A stretch of 64,000 nt of DNA from Pholis gunnellus (Eukaryota > Chordata > Actinopteri > Perciformes > Pholidae), in NCBI GenBank assembly GCA_910591455.2, contig OU342804.1, positions 18,444,133-18,508,132 on the forward strand. The letters are read 5' to 3'. Below, one piece after another: positions 12,047 through 24,879 of this stretch (position 1 is the first letter of the stretch; each line of letters begins with the position of its first letter). Position numbers and translations under genes: made by a program. The notes beneath the pieces were generated by a model. The model was not told the DNA's origin. It searched no databases and was given only the letters and a program-made list of their open reading frames with translations.

Positions 12047-12349
12047 GATGGTACCCATCAGTGTAGTGCATGTGTTGTAAAACTGTCAGCCGCTGACAGA
12101 TTGACTGAGATGTTCCACCCTTCGATCACCAGGGTTAGAGGCAGAAAGATACAGAAAGAAAGAAAGACATGCAGAGAGAGAAAAAAAAACGAGTCAAAAC
12201 AGGTGCATTTAGGGAGTCATGTTTTTGTTCTGTGAGCACTGATCAAATCTGGCATCAAACTAAAAAACAGTAAAACAAACATGGTTGGTTTTAAACTGAA
12301 TGCAAAGACTGATATGTAGAGAATGAGTGTTCCCGTGTAATTTCCAACA
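12047..12349. other. Purine-rich, no gene seen
   Basis: Contains an AGAAAGAAAGAAAG tract near 12150 and an A9 run near 12182. The open frame that spans it is low complexity in its second half. Confidence 0.5.
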
Positions 12350-12600
12350 GCTGTTGATTCAAAGGGAAAAACTTTATTTGGTCCAGATGGTCCCAGTCAG
12401 TGGCAGAATGAGAGAGCTGACTTCATTGGCTCCAGCCATGTGTTTTTCCTCCCGATAGAAATTAAAATGGTCGTTCGTTTGTCACCGCTCACTACACAGC
12501 TTAAAATGTAGCAATGAAACGTTCCTTGGCGATAATGCACCATAATTACTCAAACGCCTGTTCTTTATCTGCAGCAGAGGGAGGACAGAAGGAACATTTT
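12350..12600. promoter_or_regulatory. Candidate conserved non-coding element
   Basis: Contains TTGATTCAAAGG (TCF/LEF-like), CCAGATGG (E-box), CTTCATTGG and GATAATGCACCATAATTACTC (POU/homeodomain-like, near 12531). Unique sequence, no open frame. Motif density suggests an enhancer; not verifiable here. Confidence 0.3.
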
Positions 12601-13310
12601 CCTCAGATGAGATTTTAAAACACTTGCAAAAGACGAAGCACACAGTCAAAAGTATTGTTCTTTTGAGCCAGAGAAAGCCATAAGTCTGTCATCTTCTTTC
12701 TTGACACGACTGACAATCCTTGTGTTACGTGACCTTTTTTATTGTTTTACAGGAACAGTGGAGGAGAGTTTGAGCATGCTGTGGTGGCATAGTGTAGCAA
12801 GTATCAGGGTGTGATAAATGTATTTATTTTAGCAGTCTGATGGATATTGATCTCCTCAGCGACTCCTCCACAGGCTAACGTTATGGGACCCTGAAACGGA
12901 AGAGAGTGGGCGGCTCTCTACTACACATCTAGACATCTCACACCTCACAAATGAGGTGAAAAACACACTATTGCGGAGGTGTGGAAAGGTTAACAGTGGC
13001 CTCTGACTGCCAGTTCAACATAAAATCTGTCATTTATCGGAAATATAGTAAGAGCATCTCAGCAGTCACTGTTACGGAGATGAAAGACCAAAGCATGACA
13101 GGAGTTGAGTCACGGGAGTGACGAAACTGACACAGAGCAGAAAATATATCCAGATGCTTTTTTTTTTTTGTTTTTTCAAGGCTGCGCTGCACATATCTCT
13201 TGGCACACATGAGTAGGCTGGAGAGGTACGGGCATGTTAAACTGAGGCTGTGACCTGTGGTTGTTTGACTCAAACATCAACTACAACATCCTCTTCCCTG
13301 TAGCGCCGCA
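12601..13310. other. Unique sequence, no gene seen
   Basis: Mixed composition with a T10 run near 13158. Short frames on both strands lack splice context and family resemblance. Confidence 0.5.
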
Positions 13311-13570
13311 TCAACCGTGTGTGAGCGCTGCACAGTGAATCATGCAAGGAGATATTCTGCATGTTTGATTGTGAGTGACCTAGACTCGGCCGCAGGCTGA
13401 GGCCAGTCATAATGCTTCGTGAGAAATATCGCAGGCACTCGTTTCCAGCTCAGTGTCCCTTCGGTATTTTTCTTCTGATCTTTCCGTCTTTGTCAATACC
13501 TCTGAACCTTTCTGTGTCCAAACGTTGATAGATGATTCATGAAGATTTTCCTAATGCCTGCTGAAAATGT
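13311..13570. promoter_or_regulatory. Candidate conserved non-coding element
   Basis: Balanced sequence with GTGAATCATGCAAGG (octamer-like), GCATGTTTGATTGTGAGTGACC, CTCGGCCGCAGGCTGAGGCC and TGATTCATGAAG. No frame. The motif mix is enhancer-like; low confidence without alignment. Confidence 0.25.
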
Positions 13571-13979
13571 CTGCTGCAGAGGTCTATGGACTAAAATAAC
13601 ATAGCATAGAGCGATACTTTTCTACTGAATACAAAGCATCTGTGGACAAAATGTATCTAGAGAACAATGAAAAACTAATCGCCATTTTGGCAGATGAGAT
13701 ACCATGGAACCCTTGAAAAAAAAGACATCCTATAATTTCATTGTCATTTTTAAATCTTAAGTGTTTTAACAGTATATTCATCTTGTTTAAAGAAACTAAG
13801 ACAGAGGAGAAAAAAGTGTTTTTTGCAGAAGTTGTTTGAAAAAGGTGTGAAATGTAACTAAACACACTTGTATGGAACTACATCAAACAATCTCAGTAGA
13901 GAATGAGCTCTGTTTGCACTCAAATAAAAAAATCAAACACAACCAAAAAAAGGACGGAGAGAGAAAAACAGTCTCATTC
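13571..13979. other. AT-rich spacer, nothing seen
   Basis: Many A and T runs. A 93-codon - strand frame has AT-driven Phe/Ser/Lys composition and no known relative. Confidence 0.55.
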
Positions 13980-14330
13980 GAGCTGTTCAACAATTGTCAC
14001 TTCACAGTGCGTTTGGCTGTGCAGCGACTGCTAAACGGCTGCAGATTGTGAAACACTAAATGAGTGCGGTGCCGCTCTCATTGCGGCTATGTCTATAAAC
14101 ACAGGATCTGATTGGGTAATCGGCTTCTCAACAATGGTCTCTTTAACAGCAAATGTACCTCAGTGAACTGAAAAGCTTCAGAATAATCTCAAAATATCCA
14201 CAGAGATAAGATTAATGGGGGATGTACACAGCAGACATGCAGGTGTAGAGCGCTAAAGTCCATCATAATAAGTCATATCTGTAATGATTGATGATCATTT
14301 TGGGCTTGCACAGAGTAGGAATGTGTTTGA
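13980..14330. promoter_or_regulatory. Candidate conserved non-coding element
   Basis: Dense enhancer-type words: AACAATTGTCAC and CAACAATGG (SOX-like), GATTGGGTAATCGG, GAGATAAGATTAATGGG (GATA/OTX-like) and GTAATGATTGATGATCATTT (homeodomain/PBX-like). The sequence is unique and flanked by AT-rich DNA. One of the better CNE candidates in the first 20 kb. Confidence 0.35.
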
Positions 14331-14649
14331 TGAGAGTTTCTGCCACAACCCGCTTTACTTTAAGGGAAAAAGAGGGATGACAAGCAAGACAAGAAAAATG
14401 AATTCAGACAACTATTTCTATATTACAGAGTTTCTAGTTCAATTAAAATGGTAAAAAGTACGAGTTAATTTCTCAAGAAAAAAATTAGAAAATATTATGA
14501 AAGAACTATACGAATCAGAGTAAGTCACAATTATTTCTAATTCACTCCTTTAAAGCCGCACATAGTTAATATTACAAGCATTTGCATTATTGTTTCTTTT
14601 CTTGCTCTGCACATTCGGATGTGTGTGCGCGTGTGTGTGCGTGCACGCG

Positions 14650-14685
<36 letters not shown>

Positions 14686-15229
14686 GCTGAGATAAAGTCA
14701 GTGAGATAAATAGGATAGAGAGAGGCTATGGGCAGATGAAGCACGAGCATTTGCATCTCAGGAAGTGCGTCAGCCACACGGGACAGTCCCAAGACTAAGA
14801 GCCTTAGTGCTTTTATGCCCTATTTGAAACACACACACCTACGCCTACGCACACACACGCACACGCAGTATACAGATATGCCGTTGAGAAATATTAGCAT
14901 TAATGAACCACCTCTATGAGGGACTGAATGCGGTGGTTAGAGAATGTATTGTCTCAATTCTATAAATGGAGAATATAATTCGAGGACAGTATACTGTTCA
15001 AACAACAGACCCTATCGAAGTGACATATTTCTTTATTCTTTTATTTTCCCATTATGTTACTCTATGATATGTTATCGGTCTTCTTCTTCCAGTAATATTG
15101 CATTAGATTTCCAATACTCGTGGTGTGTTTTTCCATCTTTCACAGATCAAGACTTCATGGGCTTTTTAGATGGAAAATTATCAATACAACATGAAGCATC
15201 AGCGAAAAAGCAGTGACACATTGCCAACA
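14331..15229. other. AT-rich stretch with GT microsatellite, no gene
   Basis: Holds a GT/GC tract at 14618-14682 and a degenerate CA run near 14828. The 14944-15216 frame is low-GC, Ser/Tyr-rich and not family-like. Confidence 0.55.
14618..14682. repeat. (GT)n microsatellite with GCGC interruptions
   Basis: About 15 perfect GT units at 14652-14682, preceded by degenerate GT/GC alternation. The purine-pyrimidine alternation makes it a possible Z-DNA former. Confidence 0.95.
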
Positions 15230-15520
15230 TGTTTTTGTTCCCGGTGCCAGCATCAATAATTCAGCCACTAGCTCATAACTTTATTTTCAATGCATAATTG
15301 AGGCCAACCAATGTTTTCTTCGGCCATTTATACGTCGAGCAATTTTTAAACAATAAGAGGAGCGGTCCATTAAGCTTTTAACATCTCTTTTCCATACTCC
15401 AGTAGATGGCCGGAAAGTATGGTCAGCGGGGCCTGTTTTACTCTCGTTGTGCTCAGTAATGTGCGAGATAGGGCGTGACGTCAGGTGTTTTCACTCCGCA
15501 GTCGCAGCTTCTGTATAGCA
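15230..15520. promoter_or_regulatory. Candidate conserved non-coding element with perfect CRE
   Basis: Contains CATCAATAATTCAG, TGCATAATTGAGG, ACCAATG, AACAATAAG and CATTAAGC words, and a full palindromic cAMP-response element TGACGTCA at 15476-15483 within GGGCGTGACGTCAGGTG. It is unique and has no coding frame. An enhancer, or the edge of a cryptic promoter, is plausible. Confidence 0.35.
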
Positions 15521-15673
15521 TGAAAGTCTTAAAACGATAACTGTGGGAAAGCTGTGGTGAGTAAGTGAAAAGGTGTAGACTCCACATTTAAAAAGTGTGG
15601 TTTGGAAAGGAAGGGGTCTTCAGGGTGAGGTGAGGTTTCTGTACCTGCATTTGTGAATGTGCTTAAATGTGAA

Positions 15674-15723
<50 letters not shown>

Positions 15724-16439
15724 ATTGCAGAATGCTACTTTGAAGAACCCATCCTCCTTCCAGACACTCATTATTTAACCTGATTACATTTCTCATTTTC
15801 TTTGTACTACTGCTTAATAAATATTGATTTACTATTTTAATTACATGTTAATCTCGAAACACATAGGTGCCAGGGTTATGACTCTCTCAAGCCATACTGC
15901 AAATTTCCTGTTTGCAAATATCTATTGAGGATGGCATCCTGAGAGGGCTATAAAAGTGAATAGCAATCATTAAACAGAGACTAGCTGTCTACAATATCTG
16001 CACAAGTGTCAATATTAAGTACACAGGTCAACCTAACTACTAATCAATTATTTGTTATCTTTCATTTGCATCAACAATAAAATAAATTCTTCAAAAAAGG
16101 CGGATGCATTCCATCCATCTTTTATGTCCATTTCTTTGTCATCTGAAAAGAACAAAATCTAGTTTTTGACAAGTTTTTATTCAAATTATGTTTTGATAGT
16201 TTCTATTATTTTTGACAGATTGGATAATCAGGCTAAAGACCTGTAACAGTGGCTATATGAATCTAACTTCCTCACTACGGTGCTTTAAGAATAGGAGCTT
16301 CAATGCAGCCTAATTGTTCTAAAAAAATAAGAGTTAAAATGTTAAATGTTACGACGATCCTAATCTGTGATCTCAGGTTGATTTGAACTTTGACTTTAAA
16401 TTGACACAATGTTTCTTGGGATAAAACACATCTGAATTC
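15521..16439. other. AT-rich stretch with (GT)23, no gene
   Basis: Apart from the GT array at 15676-15722 only AT-rich unique sequence is seen, with AATAAA words scattered as expected by chance. Confidence 0.55.
15676..15722. repeat. (GT)23 microsatellite
   Basis: Uninterrupted GT dinucleotide array of about 47 bp. Confidence 0.97.
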
Positions 16440-16710
16440 ATGATTATCAAATTAATTTAGATAACAACCATTCTATAGCTGTGAAGTGCTTGCTATCGCC
16501 ATACATAATTATTTCCCAAACTGATTGCTTTGTGAAGCATAACTTACCAATACACCAGAGGGGTTTTTTCAGACTTCTTAGGAAATGGAGCCCAAGAGTG
16601 TTAAAATGGGGGCAAATAATGGAGCAGATCATTGGGGCTATTTTCTTCTTTCTGCAAATTGCTTTATCTCCCATTCACATTGGAATATGTCATAAGTAAT
16701 TTGACAGCAG
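16440..16710. promoter_or_regulatory. Candidate conserved non-coding element
   Basis: Unique sequence open on both strands (72-75 codons), with CATAATTATTTCCC, AAACTGATTGCTTTGTG, GCAAATAATGG, GATCATTGGGG, GCAAATTGC and CCCATTCACATTGG. Simultaneous openness of both strands without family resemblance, together with the POU/homeodomain/SOX words, fits a constrained non-coding element better than an exon. Confidence 0.33.
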
Positions 16711-17639
16711 CGTATTTAAGGAAGGATTATACACTTAGTGTTGAATCTGGTTATTAGCCAATAGGTGAATGAAGAAAGTTTTTTTTCTGTTCCGCACATA
16801 TAGGGGTTTACATGTAATCTGTAAAAAAAAAAAAGTACCACGGGGAACCCTTAAAAATAACTATGCACACGAGAAAACCCGAAATGATCTTGATGATGTC
16901 TTCATAGCGGGCCATCATGCCATGGAGGCCGGAAGGTTTTATTCCACCAACAGACTACACTTTGTTTAAAGTTGTCATCAACAACCTTTGACTCAATTAA
17001 ATGAATTCAAACCATGTTAAGTATGTAGTATGTTCACACTATAAAATTGACAACAACTTTAAAAAGCCAGTGTGCACACTACCATTGCTCAGTCTTTGAG
17101 TGTAGACGTGTGAAACAGCCCCTGTGACAGCTTGGAATAAATAAACAACAAATGTACATTTTAAAATGGAAACTATCAAAACAAGTATTTGTGTTTTCGT
17201 GTATACTATCAGGGAAAGCATAACATACAGTATACTTTATTGAAATCTAATGCTATAGTCTCTGTTAATGAAAACCTGCAGACTTTTGGACCATATTATA
17301 GTTGCTTTCTAAAAGGTTATACTTCAGCAATGAACCTTAAGAGTTTAGTATGCACCCCCCCCCCCCTCCCCTCCCCTCCCCCCTCCACCCCCTTCCTTTC
17401 AGCCTTGCTCCCTCCTTTTCTATTGCAACTGCTTTTTCACTCTCATTCGAACATTTCAAAACCTTCCATCACAAAGATATATTGAAACTGAGAATGCATT
17501 AGGATGATTGGGAGGCTGAAATATTGAAAAGGAAATACTTTTCATTTTTTGCAGGGAAAAGCTGTGAGTGAGAAACAGTAAACAACATCATTTTAATCTC
17601 ATCTGGGCTAAACAAAACGGACAATGGAGTGTGAAATAT
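16711..17639. other. AT-rich stretch with C-rich tract, no gene
   Basis: An A12 run lies near 16823 and a strongly strand-asymmetric C-rich tract at 17355-17397 (C12 first, then CCCCT units). The rest is AT-rich without coding signal. Confidence 0.55.
17355..17397. repeat. C-rich low-complexity tract
   Basis: C12 followed by CCCCT/CCCT units. Four or more G-runs lie on the - strand, so it meets the simple rule for a G-quadruplex on that strand. Confidence 0.93.
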
Positions 17640-18480
17640 TTACTTTAGATAGGAGTGTGTGTTTGGGAATAATCCATGCAGCGTGTTGTGTTTGTATGGT
17701 TTGTTCCTGACATCAAGGTTGCTGGTTTAATTGAGCATATACTGGGCCCAGGTCTGAGAGAGCAGGCAGAGGAGCATCGATAAACTATGAAATGGTTCCA
17801 ATATGGCCAATCGATGAGGCTTTGTGAGCAGCTCCCTTGGGGCTTTGATTTTCCTTTCAAACAACAAACCAGGATCTCTGCTCTTCAAAGGCAAACTCCA
17901 TCTTTGCTGTTATTGTTGTTGTTCCTTCCCCAATGTTTGAGTGATGTCACTGAGGTCGATGTTATCCATGTCCATAAAGGCTCTCCCACACTTGAATCAC
18001 CCGGGAGACGGCTTCTGTTGGTCTGCGCAACGGTAACAACAACCAATAAAGGTCAATCTCCCATGGTAATGGCCAATTGGGTTTGTTCCCATTATTGGCT
18101 CTCTGATCCGTGGTCAACAGATGGAGAGCTGGCATCACTGACACAAGTTACACTCCAACCTTAAAGAGGCTCAGCTCTGTCTCCAAGCGCTGTTGTGTGA
18201 TTCCACTCTTTCTCCCCCTCAGCTTGTACTGGCCAGTACATCACTCCATCATGTGCAGCTCCTGTATAAGGAGACCCGTCGCAGTAGCGTCACAGGAGCG
18301 CTGCCAGTGTGGGCTAACCGTCTAACCATTTCAGCTAATTGCCTCATTAATGATTCACCGGTGTTAGGCGGCTCTAGCACTTCGCTGTGGGGAGCAAATT
18401 GTTCTGATTGGTTTGCCTCTGTCAATTATTGATGAGGCAGTGAGCTGAAGTGCTAACACCTGGCTTTGGAGGTCCAAATG
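17640..18480. promoter_or_regulatory. Large candidate conserved non-coding region
   Basis: About 800 bp of unique balanced sequence. It carries repeated ATTGG/CCAAT words, ATCAAGG, AACAACAACCAATAAAGG, CATTATTGG, TCAGCTAATTGCC, CATTAATGATTC, AAATTGTTCTGATTGG and GTCAATTATTGATG. Two interleaved inverted repeats lie at 18340-18463. A 125-codon + strand frame (17787-18164) crosses it without family resemblance. The length and the homeodomain/NF-Y/SOX content make it one of the strongest CNE candidates of the window. Confidence 0.38.
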
Positions 18481-19802
<1,322 letters not shown>

Positions 19803-19912
19803 GAAGCACTACACTAAGGTGTAAAGTGGAAATTGTTGTCTGTGTCACTTTAATGACTTTTCTTTTCTTTTCTTTCCCAACCCCTCCTCTCTTCCCTCTT
19901 TCTGTTAACAGA

Positions 19913-19960
19913 ACCCAACGACAGAGCAGTGATGACATCAAAGCGGCTGACCAATCGTAG
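19913..19960 (+). CDS. Candidate 3'-terminal coding exon of an unidentified gene
   Basis: A long pyrimidine tract (about 19859-19907) ends CTGTTAACAG at 19912, a strong acceptor. One base completes a codon from an upstream exon; then 15 codons follow, reading ...TQRQSSDDIKAADQS and a TAG at 19958-19960. The hydrophilic, acidic/basic peptide would suit a cytosolic C-terminus but I do not recognise it. The other frames also stop within about 30 codons, so the frame choice is uncertain. Downstream is AT-rich sequence with AATAAA near 20253. The upstream (TG)50 would sit in the last intron. No upstream partner exon was found, and a chance acceptor is possible. Confidence 0.27.
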   Translation, partial: TQRQSSDDIKAADQS

Positions 19961-20290
19961 GAAGACACCTACAAAGCACAACATTCAAAAATGACTTCAC
20001 TAAAAAACAAACAAGACAAGACCCGCCGAGATCCCTCGAAATCCCTGCAGTGAAATTCTTGAGAGCCTCTTACGCTCCCCTTTTCCTCCCTGAGATTTTA
20101 CTTCCAGCTTTTTTCTACAAAACACCAAAAAGAAAAAAAAAGGACAGACTCATTACTCATGAGATGGTTGACAATGTCAGATAGATACATTTGAAGGACT
20201 GTTTTCTCTTATGTGGGAAGATCATTGATGCATGCCTCTGTAAATAGATCATAATAAAACCCTATTCTTATTCCTAATATAGAAAACATA
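19961..20290 (+). other. 3'UTR-like sequence with poly(A) signal
   Basis: Follows the candidate stop at 19960. It is A-rich, contains TGTAAATAGATC and an AATAAAA at about 20252-20258 followed by T-rich sequence, the usual layout of a polyadenylation site. Its identity depends on the exon call. AATAAA alone occurs by chance throughout this AT-rich window. Confidence 0.22.
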
Positions 20291-21774
20291 CCAAGTCGCT
20301 CTTCTCACCAACTACATAAACCACCATGATTGTGGATAAAGTACTCATGGTTCAATATTTTCCATATGAAGTCAGTTTTCTTCTTACCTCCTCAGAGACC
20401 ATGTAATTATCATTTCCAATATCATTTCTCTACTCTTGGGAGTTATTTGGACTGTAAAAATTGTACTTGCTACTCTTCTTATTCTCTTTACATAACAGCC
20501 TTGTCTTCCTCTTGATTATCCACACTAGTACATGTAAATAGAGATAAATGAAGACAACAGCATGGAACAGACTATAGTGTTTATTTACCACTCCCCTAGT
20601 AGAACACAAATCTCAATACATGGCTATTTCAGACAACCTTTTTAAAAGTTTAACATACTTCTGATAGTTATAGTAAATATAGTCCCAGGTGTCTGAACAC
20701 TTGTCCTGTGTATTTAAATGGATGCATAAAGGCATTAGCTATAGGTAATGTTATTATTTGACTATCGTACAAGGATTTTAAGGCAGCAGTTCCTTTGGTA
20801 TCATCAATCTGTTCCATCAGGAAACAAACGGTCAAACTGAAGAGGAAAAGACCAAACCCACGAGTCTACCTGGGCACTGCTATATATTATTTTTTTATAT
20901 TCTATTCTATAATATTATTTACATTTTTTTTCTATACCTACCTATTTATTCTCTTCCATTGCAATAATTGCCCTCTCCCTCCCCATGTCTGGGTTGTAAC
21001 TGCTGTAGTGCAGCTGCTGTCAGCCTGAGAGCGCCAACTTTTTCTTAGCATTGTTTGAAACGGTGCTTCGATCCTGAGCCTACACAAAAGAACACCTCAT
21101 TGATTGCAATGTAGACATAAGGACCCTCCATCGTCTATGGACTACGAAGATAACCAAATGGACTGACATATAATATGCCGCGCCAATGAAGGTACAACTT
21201 CATAGGGTACCCAGTCACTGGTGAAGACAGAAAACCTTTGCATGGACAACAGGGAAAATACCAGGTTGTTGAACACCTCATCTCCACCATCGTGCATCCT
21301 CTACCTCTTAGCTTGTGCTGTGCGTCTAGGGAACCATGACTTATCAGTGACCCCTCTACTGTCCCCACAGTCCGTTTCTGCACTGCATGTCCTCAGAGCC
21401 TCATGGAAAGTGTCCGTTCTACCGATGGATGCCCATGGCAATGGGGGAATACAAAACAAACACTGGTTCACTTTGACACAAACATACTCACACATACAAG
21501 CGCATGCATACAGATGCACAATTATACACAGCGCCACTCCAATATGTTGCTGTATATATGTACAGTATTTCAACTATGTATAGTCTCGGATGCTGTACTT
21601 TGCATGTTGACCTGTAGATGGAAAGTGACCAATATTCATAGAAGAGGTTGCGCAGGTAGGCCTAGTCACTGGATTGACTCTCTAAGCCAATGCAAGCTCT
21701 TCGTCAGCTCAACATCTCCCTCTTTAATTTAAGAAAATGTATAGTTACATGACAGAAATTGTTTTACCGCCCTC
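20291..21774. other. AT-rich to mixed stretch, no gene supported
   Basis: AT-rich to about 21000, then more balanced. Acceptor-like sites occur on the + strand at about 20819 (TTCCATCAG) and 21371 (GTCCCCACAG), each followed by a short open frame, but no donor and no recognisable peptide. The frame at 21221-21583 crosses CA-rich low-complexity sequence. Confidence 0.45.
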
Positions 21775-21870
21775 CTATAGTGAAAGGTCCTCTTCAGCCA
21801 AACCGCAGCGCTGATAGGTTTTAAACTCTTTGAAGGGACACATAACCTCGCCTTCGATGTCAGACAGAAC
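21775..21870 (-). other. Candidate - strand terminal exon (31 codons)
   Basis: On the - strand a pyrimidine-rich stretch ends GTGGCCAG just before 21870. It is followed in phase 0 by 31 codons (start VLSDIEGEVM, middle CPFKEFKTYQ, end LAEEDLSL) and a TAG at 21775-21777. Composition is protein-like but matches no family I know. Its phase fits a candidate exon at 27101-27198. Short open frames after AG dinucleotides are common, so this remains weak. Confidence 0.15.
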
Positions 21871-21984
21871 CTGGCCACAGTGAGCGTGGGTAGGAGACGA
21901 GAGGAGGGAAGGCAAACTGGGGCGCTCCAATTAAGTGGCAGCACACAAAGTGGCATGGGGCAGTCTGCCAGCAACTGTCTATTC

Positions 21985-22149
21985 ATCCTATGTCAAAGGG
22001 ATTTGCACATCTCAATGATTCTATGCACTGCCAGAGAAGTCTGAGAGCAGAGCAGAGAAAGGAAGCAAGGCTCTGGAGAAAGGAAAGGAGAGGAAAATAT
22101 CCCAAAATGTACTGAGCTTATGTTGAAGAATTCTCCTGGTCTTTTCACA
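21985..22149. other. Purine-rich spacer, nothing seen
   Basis: AGAGCAGAG/GGAAAGGAGAGG low-complexity words without a gene signal. Confidence 0.5.
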
Positions 22150-22320
22150 TATAGAATATTCTTTTCTGACCGGCAGCCACCTTGGAGAGTTCAATAACCC
22201 CTTAACCTCTCACTGTTACACCGTCGTGCAGGCTCTCTGGGCTGTCATGACCTCACGTCCAGTCTGAGGTTAACTTTGTGTTAATGAGCATGGCCCTTAG
22301 CTCAACCAGATGTTCAGCCC
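22150..22320. promoter_or_regulatory. Weak candidate regulatory island
   Basis: Balanced sequence with GTCATGACCTCACG (nuclear-receptor-like) and GGTTAACTTTGTGTTAATGAGC, two GTTAA-type words that resemble HNF1/homeodomain sites. No open frame. Speculative without conservation. Confidence 0.2.
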
Positions 22321-24879
22321 AGTGGTTAAATACTTATACCCCTCTGTCCCAATGGTTCTTCAATGCCTGCCCACAACACCTGTACACTTTCACAGACACT
22401 CAGAAACTCATGGTAGACCATGATGAATTGGGAGAAATTAGATTAAAAACGTTTTATAACAGGTGTTTCCTTTTCCACTAAAAACAATCAAATTGATCAA
22501 AATGCACCCTATATCAAGAAAAGTTGTGATTTCAGCAGAAAACAGGTGCTGTAGATCACTTAATTTGTATGCCCCCTTGTGCAGCCAATATGAAGAAATA
22601 TTCTTCATTCAAATTCTGTCAGAGCACACTGGATCACATGAGGGTATTTACAGTCAACATGTAAACAAACTTGAAATTAGGACTTATGACTTAGCAGTGA
22701 TTATTTAAAGAAGATTTAAAATACAGGAAGGATGAAGATGTCACTCAAACATGAGACGTTATATGTGGTAGGAAACAAGACATTGAGCAAGTGCTGATCT
22801 TCTCTGAGCCTCAAGGCTTTCCACTTTCTTAGAAGTCAAACAAAGCTCCATTTCTACGCAGCTGTAGGCAATGTGTGACAGGCTGATTTATTTTTCTCTG
22901 CTTTTAAATGCAAGTACTGCGTTGTTCTGCCGTGATAATCATGACAGCATGGGTGCTTTTATCTGGCAATGACCCTGACCGGGGTCAGCACAGCCACGTA
23001 AACATGCAGAGATGTACATATTCATAGACACAATGCGTGAAAGTGCACACAAACGCATAGAGGCACATCCTTGCTCTTTCTTTCTCACACACACACACCA
23101 TGCTAATCTAAACAGCAAGACTGTATGTAAACAGATCTTCGACATAATGGGATTGTTCAGTGTGCAAACAATAAGCTGTTAGCGTAATCACAGGTCAAAG
23201 ATATATTACCCAGAGGGCCACGCTGTAGGTATATTAACATGATGGATATGTGGGAAAGAGGAGGGGGGCAGGGATACGAAAGATATAGAGCACTACTGAC
23301 TCAGATTTACCCCCTATTGGGCCCCGTCCGCTGCCTCTCTCTCCTCCACCTCCCTCGTATGGGCCCCGCTTAATCAGCCTCTCATTCTCTTCTTGCTCCT
23401 TCCCCCATTCACCCACCTCCTTCTAATACACCAGGTTCCCATCTTTCTTTTCTCTGCTATAACACCTCAACCCTGTCTTTTTCTGTCTTAACTCCCTCCA
23501 TCCCCCTCTTTTTCTGGACAAATATATTTTGTTTCAGCAAAGCGGTGCATACATCTCAGTGGTCAGTGTGAGAGCAGGATGAAGCAAGTAAACAAGGGTC
23601 TGAGTGAGCAAAAGAGCAAGGATTGGACAGAAAGACAGCATTTTGTTGCATGAAGTTAGCCATTTTGAACTATGTGATAAATATAACAGCTATATTGTTG
23701 ATAGATATGCATCATTATCTTCACTTAACCATGTTGAGAGGGCCATGCTTGTGTATCTCAATGAGTAGCAGCATACAAGTTCCATGCCAGTCAAGTTAAA
23801 TCCTGTGTAGCTTACTCCATTGCACATACAGCTTATTAACTTATCTCCGCTTTATTTGATTACCACCTAGCCTATTCTCTCAACTGGTTAATAAGTCTTT
23901 GTCCTCCTGACTAAACACTCCATTAGTGTCATCACTGGCTAGCTTGTGTGTGTGTGTACTGTGTACGTCTATGGACCACTGAGGCAGATACACATCGGAT
24001 CCAAGTGAGTAAACACAGAGGCAGAACACTGGGGAGAAAAACAACCTGTAAGACAGACAATAGGTACAAAGGTGACCAGTCTGATGATGACAGTAACAGT
24101 CACGGCACTCTGCCTCACTGACGTTCTGCTACTTTGATAAAAAAAAGTAGAAGAAGAAGCATGTAGATAAAAACTTTAAGGGAGGCAATAACAACAACTA
24201 CCGATGTGCGTTTTTTGAGCAAGCGACATCCAGGCGCCAAGCTTAAAGCTCTGTTACATACACGGCTAAGAAGGCAGAAGCTAAAGTTTACAGTGTTAAG
24301 AAGATGGATATTACAATCTGCAGCTTAAATTAATTCACTTTCAGATTCTGGATACATTTGCGGGTATCGAATAAGCTACCACTCTGATTTGCACTATTGC
24401 AATACAGAATGGGGGAAAAACAGCAGCGCCTCACACTTACCAACTCTATAGTGAAGAAGAAATGCAGGGGCACACGCATCCACGCTCTTTTCCTCACTCT
24501 CTTGCGCGCACTTGCGCGCACACACACAAACACACTCCTGTTCCTGTGTGTGTCTGTGTCTGGTCGGGTGTCATGATTAACAGTGACCTCAAGCCAGACA
24601 TGCTTGGGGTAGAGGGAGTGGGGTCAAAGGGGAAAGGATTACAGTGAGGCAACCCCGTGTCAACGGCTCTGCTTTAATCCTGACCTCCAAGCCGACCCAA
24701 GATGATGATTCACAAGTATGAGCTCAACAAATAATGTGTACACACTGACATTACTCACATAATTACTGACTTGTTTGGGTATTTTGACTTAAAAACGACT
24801 TGTAAAAATACTTGAAATGTAGCATTTAAAGCAGCATGGATTTGGATGTAGCGATAGAGTGGATGAGGGTTGTTCTAAT
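22321..24879. other. Non-coding stretch, no gene seen
   Basis: AT-rich sequence, CA-rich words near 23088, a CT-rich block at 23325-23520 and a CA/GC block near 24500-24550. A short everted repeat CTGACC-GG-GGTCAG lies at about 22974-22987. No splice-bounded frame with recognisable product. Confidence 0.5.

Noticed and set aside
20252..20258. Every AATAAA as a poly(A) site
   Set aside because: AATAAA occurs many times by chance in AT-rich sequence. Only the one behind the terminal-exon candidate was kept, at low confidence.
21221..21732. Acceptor at 21371 followed by open frames in two frames
   Set aside because: The frames overlap and end in CA-rich low complexity. No donor was found and no frame is clearly preferred.
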